A DNA stretch of 64,000 nucleotides from Rhizophagus clarus. Lineage: Eukaryota; Glomeromycota; Glomeromycetes; Glomerales; Glomeraceae. The notes below the pieces were generated by a model. The model had not been told where the DNA came from and ran no database searches. It was given only the letters and a program-made list of their open reading frames with translations. The DNA lies in assembly GCA_015698045.1 (NCBI GenBank), contig BLAL01000215.1:1736001-1800000 (forward strand), written 5' to 3'. The translations under genes were made by a program, and so were the position numbers. Shown one piece after another: positions 57,974 to 64,000 of the stretch; position 1 is the stretch's first letter, and the number at the start of each line of letters is the position of its first letter.

Positions 57974-59555
57974 TCATCTTGTCCTACTTCATCAATCATA
58001 ACCTAAAGCATAATAAAACGTGCATCATGTTGATTTTTAATAAATCCATCTGATGCTTTGTGAAAATTTTTCTTTATAATAATAACAAAGTATTATTTTA
58101 ACATCAAATCAATAGTCGTAAATGGTTAATTAAGTAGCATATACCTGCTCACAATTTAATTCTTCATCATTGAGTTCAATCATATTCACATTAATGAATA
58201 AACATTGAGACATTTTTGTTTTAATTATATTGTTAATAGGCTCAGTAAGATATTTATCAAAAAGTTTTGTTACGACAGGAAATAAATCTTGTCCAATTAC
58301 AGGAATAGTATTTGTTGTTGTGGCTTGTTTGTATTTATAAAATTGTTCCTAATGTTCTTCATCATTCAATTTTAAATCAAGTCGATCAGCAATTTTACAT
58401 AAGGTACTATTAGTTTTTAATTGTTGTTTTATAATCCAATTGTAACCTTCAACTCTCACAGTACTCTCAATGTCAGCTGTAAAAATCTTATGAAGGTAAG
58501 TTCAGGCCCATGATCTACAATTTGGGCCTAATATACATAAAAGATAGTCTTTTGCCATCAGATTATCATTGAGTAATTTATTTCATCTTTGCTTAAATAG
58601 TGGCTCACATAAACTGTTATGGTACTGATAGAACTGTTTGATAAAATTATTCCAATTCTTCACTAATTTTAATTTTAAATTTTTAGGTAAATTTTGCGTA
58701 ATATGAAATATACAGTGTGCTGCATATGTTTCAGGAAAAACAATAGGAATGACAGCATCAAGTGCAGGATCTGCATTAGTAAACATCATGATTGGGGTCT
58801 GATTGGTTGCATTTTTAATACAATTAAGTATCCAAACATATGTATCAAAAGATTCATCACTTACTAATGCTTGACAGACAAGACGAGTTTTGCATTTATT
58901 ATCAATTACTATAAAAACTCCTAAGGGCATCTGATACTGATTGGTTCAAGCTGTATTATCATTAACAATTACATCATAATATCTAAGCCACAGGTCTACC
59001 TGATCTGGTGACATCCAAAAAAAATGAGTTAGATGATTATTTTTGTTAAATTCAAAATCAATAACCTAGCGTAAGTCTTTAGCTTTTTTTTTGCATTAAT
59101 TTTATAAGCAATGCAGATGCATCATTGTTAACTCTGTCAGTTTTTTTGTGCTTTTGAATTACATTTGCTAGGTCTTGATCTTGAAAATGCAGATCTGGAA
59201 ATCAAACTTTTAATAGATTCCTTTGTACCGTAAATGTTAAATTTCCGTGCTTTATTATCAATGAAATTTTATTAAGTGCTTCATTAATGAATACTCTATA
59301 TTTTATTGCAAATTCTTGAGTTTTAGGTACAAGTATATGATTATGTTTATTGACAAATGTCGTAACACCTATTTGTGTTGCTTAATCATCAGGAAAGGAT
59401 AAATTTATATGCTATGGGTAATTTAATTTTTTGGTTTTTATGTTTCGTTATGTTTCTTTTAATACTGCTTCTGCTGATTTTTTGGGTTTATATGTTCCAC
59501 TAAATTCATAAACTAAGGTTTTTTTATGAATTTGACCTTTACTATTTATTCCATT

Positions 59556-60110
59556 TAAGGACGGTGCCGCAATTGATTTATCAAATCTGCAATATTGCAG
59601 ATTTTGGAGTTGAATTGCGGTTAGTGAACCGCAATTCCGCAATTCACCTGATCAGTTTTAGCAGTTTACCGAACCGATTTAATAAAAAAAATGTTTACGC
59701 AACGTTTTTTTAATCAATTTAAAGAAAAAACGTTGCGAAACATTTTTTCAAAGTATTTTAATTAATAAAAAGCGTTTCGCAATGTTTTTTTAATTAATTT
59801 AAAGAAAAAACGTTGCGAAACGTTTTTTTAAAGTATATTTTAATTAAAAAAAACATTTCACAACGTTTTTTTGGATTGCTTTAGCGAAATTGCAATTCCG
59901 CAAATGTATCGCAATTCCGCAAATATGCCGCAATTCCGCAATTATTCCGCAATTGAATTGCGGTACTTTGCAGAATTGCGAAATATTTGCGGAATTGCGG
60001 ACAATTGCGGATTGCGGAATTGCGGATATTTAGGTTTAAAAATCCGCAATGTTCTGCAATACCGTAAATCGCAATTATTCCGCAATTGCTTATTTGCAGC
60101 ACCATCCTTA
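59556..60110. mobile_element. 555-bp hAT-like MITE, 8-bp TSD, inside the MULE relic
   Basis: Ends are TAAGGACGGTGCCGCAATTG and, inverted, TAAGGATGGTGCTGCAAATA. The perfect 8-bp direct repeat ATTCCATT flanks both sides (59548-59555 and 60111-60118). Subterminal zones are packed with GCAATTCCGCAA/TTGCGGAATTGCGG motifs. The centre (59690-59870) has AACGTTGCGAAAC inverted motifs. Same family as 20226-21779. It interrupts the FAR1 domain of the surrounding pseudogene. Confidence 0.87.
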
Positions 60111-60225
60111 ATTCCATTCTATATTTAATGATTGCAAATCTATTTCTAGTACCGTATTCATCAAAATAGTTATCAACTTCATCTCATGTATTGAATTTAA
60201 TATCTTTAGAAATATCCTCAGACTT

Positions 60226-60690
60226 GACTGTAAATATGAAGATGTATATGATATTAGATTATATGTGTAAAGAAGTAGTAAAGGTACATTTATAAGTAAT
60301 TTAGTAAACATAGTAAATACTTATTAAAGTATTACTGTTTTCTTTATCAACATTAGTATATTTAATACCTTTCATATCTTGTATGATATTTATATAAACA
60401 GAATTAAATTCAATTTAATATATATCCATTAGGGCTTATAATTTTTATTGAAGAAGATAAAAACGTGAAAGAGAAATAAATCAGAGATTAAAGTATCAGT
60501 GCAAGGTTTTTCAATAATAATTTCAATTAATATTTCTTTGATATCAAGAATAGGAAAGTAATATTGAAAAAAATAATTGTTATTAAAAGTTGTTATTAAA
60601 GGTTGTTTATTATATCAATACGAGTTTGTTTACGTTATTAAATGATATGATTTTATTAAAAGTGAGAAGGATAATATGGATTTGTTTATG
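60226..60690. other. 5' flank of the MULE relic
   Basis: AT-rich. An AG preceded by a T-rich tract near 60230 could be an intron acceptor for the FAR1 exon; any upstream exon is not recognisable. Confidence 0.35.
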
Positions 60691-61010
60691 ACACATTATT
60701 TCGATTCACATTAGAAAATGCGATATATTCTGATTTTGCTTTACATATAAATTTGTTTAATTGTTACTTATGTCATAATTTTAATTTATATTAGGAAATG
60801 TGATATATCTAAAATTTCGCTTTGTATAAAATCTTGCGTAAAGGGATTTAATTATGTCATATTTTGATTTATATTAGGAAATGCGATGTATCTTAAATTT
60901 CACTTTATACAGAAAAGAATTGTAAAGAATAAGGGGTTTATTTTTTTTTATATTAGGAAAATGCGATACATCTTAAATCTCACCTTATATAAAAAATTTA
61001 TGTTATGTGT
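60691..61010. repeat. Tandem repeat, about 80 bp x 4
   Basis: TTAGGAAATGCGATATATCT-like anchors occur near 60711, 60791, 60874 and 60953. Each is followed by AAATTTCGCTTTATATA-like sequence. No coding content. Confidence 0.7.
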
Positions 61011-61289
61011 ACCTATGTATTTATAGCCAATCAGATTTTATTTAATATATTATACGAGATTTAATTATTTCGCCTCAGGCGAGATATACATTTATTCTTA
61101 AAATTAAATTATAAAAAAAGTAATTTTATTTATTTAGATTAAAATGAAGTAAAGTGATAATTAAATTATTAGATACATTTATCTTGTTATTCTAATTTGA
61201 AATAATTTAATTTTAAAAAAATAGTTTTGTATAATAGTAGTAAAATTAATATAATATATATATAAAACATTGGCAAATTTTTTAGATCA
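61011..61289. other. AT-rich spacer
   Basis: Nothing recognised. Confidence 0.4.
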
Positions 61290-61520
61290 CAAATCTATGC
61301 AGATCTACAGTCATATTTCTGCACTCCTCAGATATACCTAGTGCTAAACATCAGGAAAAATTTTGGTCCACAGATCTGCGCAATTCTGCGGAACCCAATT
61401 CTGCGCAGATCTGAGGACATGCCGATGCGCAGCACTGAAAAATTTCATGGATTTCTGCGCAGTTCTGCAAACACAAAAAAATCTGCGAAAATTTTCAAAA
61501 ACAAATCTGCGAAATTTTTC
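61290..61520. repeat. CTGCGCAGATCTG-rich repeat block
   Basis: Clustered CTGCGCA, GCAGATCTG and TCTGCGAAAATTTT motifs on both strands, more G+C-rich than the surroundings. It looks like the subterminal region of a DNA transposon. No partner end was found in the window. Confidence 0.45.
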
Positions 61521-61724
61521 AAAATTTTTGACATTTACAATTACTTTTATTGTTAATTAACATCAATTAATTTATTTAATTTATTTAATTAAAGCATTAC
61601 AAATAAATCAATTTACTACACTATTAACTACACTATTTCAGGTATTAAATGCACTAAATTTTCTGACCTTTCTTTCTTTACTTTCACTATTTCGTTGAAA
61701 ATGTAAAAAATGTTTTTTTTTGAG

Positions 61725-64000
61725 GTTTTTTACCTTTATATTAGGATTGGAACCTTTCTTTCAGTTTCCTGCGCCTGCAAAAAAAACTAACGAAACTATC
61801 AGTAAACGTTTTGTTAAATAAAAAAAAACAAAAAAAAAAATTAAATACCATTTACTTTGAAATTCTATCCAGAGACAGGTCAGAAAACCGCAGACCTATA
61901 CTAATATTTTTCAAAATTTTAATCTTCGAAATTCGTCCGGTAAGCATCTGGAAAGCCGATGACTTATAAAATAAAAACGAAACGGTTAGTTGACGTTTCG
62001 TTTAAAAAAAATAATAAATTTAAATTTTCGAAGATAAATACCTTCGAATTCTGCTAGAAGACCTCCAGAAAGACGCAAATCTAAAAAAAAGAATTCAAAA
62101 CATTAATTAACGTTTCGTTAATAAAAATGAGCAAAAAAATTTTTTTTATCTTCGGGATGATACCAGGTCCGCCGCGAGGTGGGGTCCATCTAAAAAAATG
62201 AAACTGAACGTTATTTAACGTTCATTGAAATAAAAATAAGATAAAAAAAAAGTGTTTTTTACCTTCGGTCCGCTTCAAGTTCCGGATCTAAAAAAAAAGA
62301 AAAATAAAACGAAATGTTAGTTTTATTTCATTTCGTAAAATAAAATATTATTTCGAGGTTTTTTTACCTTCGAAATACTGCGGCCTGCTTCGAACTAGAG
62401 TTCCGGACCTAAAAAATAAAAAAAATGAATATTAGTAACGTTTGTTTAAATAAAACAAAAAAAAAATAATAAATTTTGAAGATATTATACCTTCGAAATA
62501 TCATAGTCCGCCTCTAAAGAAGTTCCGGCTCTAAAAAAAGAAAGAAAACAAATATTAGTTGACGTTCATTGAAATTAAAGTAAAAAAAATTGTTTTTTTT
62601 TACTTAATGGTCCGCCTCAACATGGAGTTTTGAACCTAAAAAAAAAGGAGAAAAGCAAAACGTTACTAACGTTTCACTAAAATACAAAAAAAAAATTACT
62701 TTTTTTTTTTCTTAATGGTTCACCTCGAAATGGAGTTCCGGACCTAAAAAAAAGAAGAGAAGCGAAACGTTAATTAGTTTTGTTTCAATATAAAATATAA
62801 TTTTGAGGTTTTTTTTACCTTCAAAATACCCGGTCTGCCTCAAATGAAACTCTGGACCTAAAAAAAAAGAAAAAGAAATCAAACGTTAGTTAACATTCGT
62901 TAATAAAAATAAAAAAAAAATTTTTTTCAAAATTACTTTCGAAATGATGTCCAAAGCCGCATGTTTGGTGTTCTGGATTACAAAAAGTAAGAATGAACGT
63001 ATGATAATGTTTGTTAAACAAAATTAAAAAATAAAATCAAACATTAATATTAACGTTCGTTAAATTAAATTAATAAAAAAAGTCCGGAGCTGTACTTCAG
63101 CTTTCGGACCTAAAAAAAGCAAAAATCAAACGTTAATATTAATGTTCATTAAATAATAAAAAGGTCCGGAGCTGTACTTTAGCTTCCAGACCTAAAAAAA
63201 ATTAGAATTGAACATGTTTAATGCTAACGTTTGTGAATTAAACTTCAATAAAAAAATTTTTTGAAGGTTTTACCATCAGAAAAAAAAAGTCTGGAGCTAT
63301 ACTTCGGCTTCTGGACCTAAAAAAAAAGCAAAAATCGAACATTAATATTAACGTTCGTTAAATTTTAAATAATAAAAAGGTCTGGAGCTGTACTTTAGCT
63401 TCCAGACCTAAAAAAAATTAGAATTGAACGTGTTTATAATGTTCGTTAAATAAATTAATATACTTGAAGGCTTTAACCTTCGAAATGGAAAGTCCAGAGC
63501 CGTTCTTCAGTGTCAAGGACCTCTAACCTTTGAAATGGAGAGTCCAGAGCCGTTCTTCAGCGTCAAGGACCTCTACCCTTCGAAATGGAGAGTCCAGGAC
63601 TGTTCTTCAGCTTCCAGGACCTCTAACCTTCGAAATAGAGTCTGGAAAGGGCTTTGGGCTCATCCAAAACTTAGAAAAGAAACTACAAAAAAAAAAATTT
63701 TTAAAATAGCTCTGCAAGATAGATCTTGCCATTTTTGTCCGTAAAACTTCAAAATTCAAAAACAAATTTTTTAACTTTCTAATTTCTCGTTCATCCTGCA
63801 CTTTAAAACCATAAGTAAAAAATTTTTGTTTGAATCTGGAACTTGTACCTTTGGCATTCTGCCGAATATTGGAAACTTGTCTTAAAGACTTCGAACCTTA
63901 TAAAGAAACAGTATTTTTTAATTTTTTTTTTTTTTTAAAAAAAAATTATTCTTGAAGTCCGAGTATCTGACAAGCTTCGAAGCTTAAAAAAGAATCCACT
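61725..64000 (-). repeat. Periodic array of exon-like modules (about 112 bp), minus strand
   Basis: On the minus strand, short conserved blocks of mostly 25-41 nt lie between T-rich acceptor-like tracts (TTTTTTTAG) and donor-like GTAAAAA/GTATAA. Most blocks end CGAAG. Plus-strand CTTCG anchors fall near 61925, 62041, 62150, 62262, 62367 and 62490, and related or diverged anchors near 62600, 62710, 62818 and 62938 (spacing 105-123). Blocks often begin TCCGGAAC; the spacers carry CAACTAAT/GTTAACTAACG branch-like motifs. From about 63080 the blocks become short hairpins (GTCCGGAGCTGTAC ... AGCTTTCGGAC). Example: the block 61734-61774 has AG before it and GT after it. Block lengths are not consistently multiples of three and no long frame forms. 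The array runs off the window edge. It is either a repeat-exon gene or a repeat that mimics one. Confidence 0.65.
63491..63640 (-). repeat. 50-bp tandem triplet inside the module array
   Basis: AGTCCAGAGCCGTTCTTCAG-type units begin at 63491, 63541 and 63591, each followed by AAGGACCTCTAACCTT and GAAATGGAG. They are compact, intron-less versions of the neighbouring modules. Confidence 0.8.

Larger units (their letters stand above)
56501..60225 (-). pseudogene. FAR1/MULE-type transposase relic, split by two MITEs
   Basis: Read on the minus strand, the classic order is visible. A FAR1-type N-terminal domain (DEVDNYFDEYGTRNRFAI at about 60190-60120) resumes after the hAT MITE as NSKGQIHKKTLVYEF. 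A MULE transposase core follows at about 59000-58100 (MPLGVFIVIDNKCKTRLVCQ, MMFTNADPALDAVIPIVFP, YAAHCIFHITQNLPKN, STVRVEGYNWIIKQQLK). After the second MITE there is a SWIM zinc-finger-like part (SCLKSISKGIICCHYFHVI, about 57270-57200) and a C-terminal knuckle-like stretch (KCTVCNKIGYNAAFHKN, about 56560-56510). Many stops interrupt it. Most are TGA or TAG where Trp is expected (for example between SWA and TYLHKIF), i.e. G-to-A changes, plus occasional frameshifts. It is a dead mobile-element gene; no flanking TIRs were identified. Confidence 0.82.

Noticed and set aside
59871-60128. 85-residue plus-strand frame rich in Asn/Cys/Gly/Ile and its antisense twin
   Set aside because: Both are read from the GCAATTCCGC subterminal repeats of the hAT-like MITE.
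61725-64000. A confident protein-coding micro-exon gene
   Set aside because: Joined modules (25, 33, 39, 40 and 41 nt) do not keep one phase and contain stops; kept only as a repeat array with a hypothesis.
1-64000. Mitochondrial origin because of the high A+T
   Set aside because: Spliceosomal GT-AG introns, nuclear-type transposons, a LINE and a C2H2 factor all indicate nuclear DNA.
1-64000. tRNA or rRNA genes
   Set aside because: I found no convincing cloverleaf, box A/box B pair in a tRNA context, or conserved rRNA segment by eye; a covariance-model scan would be decisive.

Overview
The window looks like nuclear DNA of an AT-rich filamentous fungus, most probably an arbuscular mycorrhizal fungus (Glomeromycotina, Rhizophagus-like). 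Inferred from: extreme A+T, short AT-rich GT-AG introns with TACTAAC-like branch sites, a fungal Crz1-like zinc-finger regulator, a Plavaka-type transposase, RRM-containing LINE ORF1 proteins and a small Myb/SANT gene. No database search was possible.

Layout. 1-5.5 kb: a decayed 2-kb gag-only retroelement with a 13-bp target duplication, two short A-tailed SINE-like elements and a pyrimidine-rich stretch with splice-site-like modules. 5.5-19 kb: the gene-bearing part, with one intact gene (8467-9711, minus strand) for a three-finger C2H2 transcription factor, in long flanks full of poly(A)/poly(T) blocks. 19-30 kb: AT-rich repeat territory holding a third SINE copy, a 1.55-kb hAT-like element with 8-bp duplications, tandem repeats, a 376-bp palindrome and a 50-bp satellite.

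30.3-47.3 kb is the most striking part. A small minus-strand Myb/SANT-type gene can be followed through four exons with matching splice phases. Its first intron, natively about 77 nt, is swollen to 16.4 kb by two head-to-tail 8.2-kb LINEs on the plus strand. Both LINEs sit at the same 15-bp site, present three times and built on a 12-bp palindrome, and both end without a poly(A) tail. This suggests a sequence-specific LINE that reuses its own target duplication. Copy 1 keeps a full-length 1878-residue ORF2 (endonuclease, RT, RNase H, zinc motif). Copy 2 keeps the same frame, broken only by three TGA codons.

47.6-53.8 kb is a Plavaka-type (CACTA superfamily) DNA transposon with TIRs of about 200 bp. 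It carries a seven-exon transposase gene and a divergent accessory gene. 54-56 kb holds tandem repeats with CAG|GTAT junctions and TACTAAC boxes, and a small TA-flanked MITE. 56.5-60.2 kb is a decayed FAR1/MULE transposase gene cut by two different MITEs with clear target duplications. 61.7-64.0 kb is a periodic (about 112 bp) minus-strand array of exon-like modules, each between a 3'-splice-site-like and a 5'-splice-site-like sequence, running off the window edge.

Across the dead elements nearly all premature stops look like C-to-T or G-to-A transitions (CAA, CAG, CGA or TGG to a stop), which fits cytosine-deamination or RIP-like decay.
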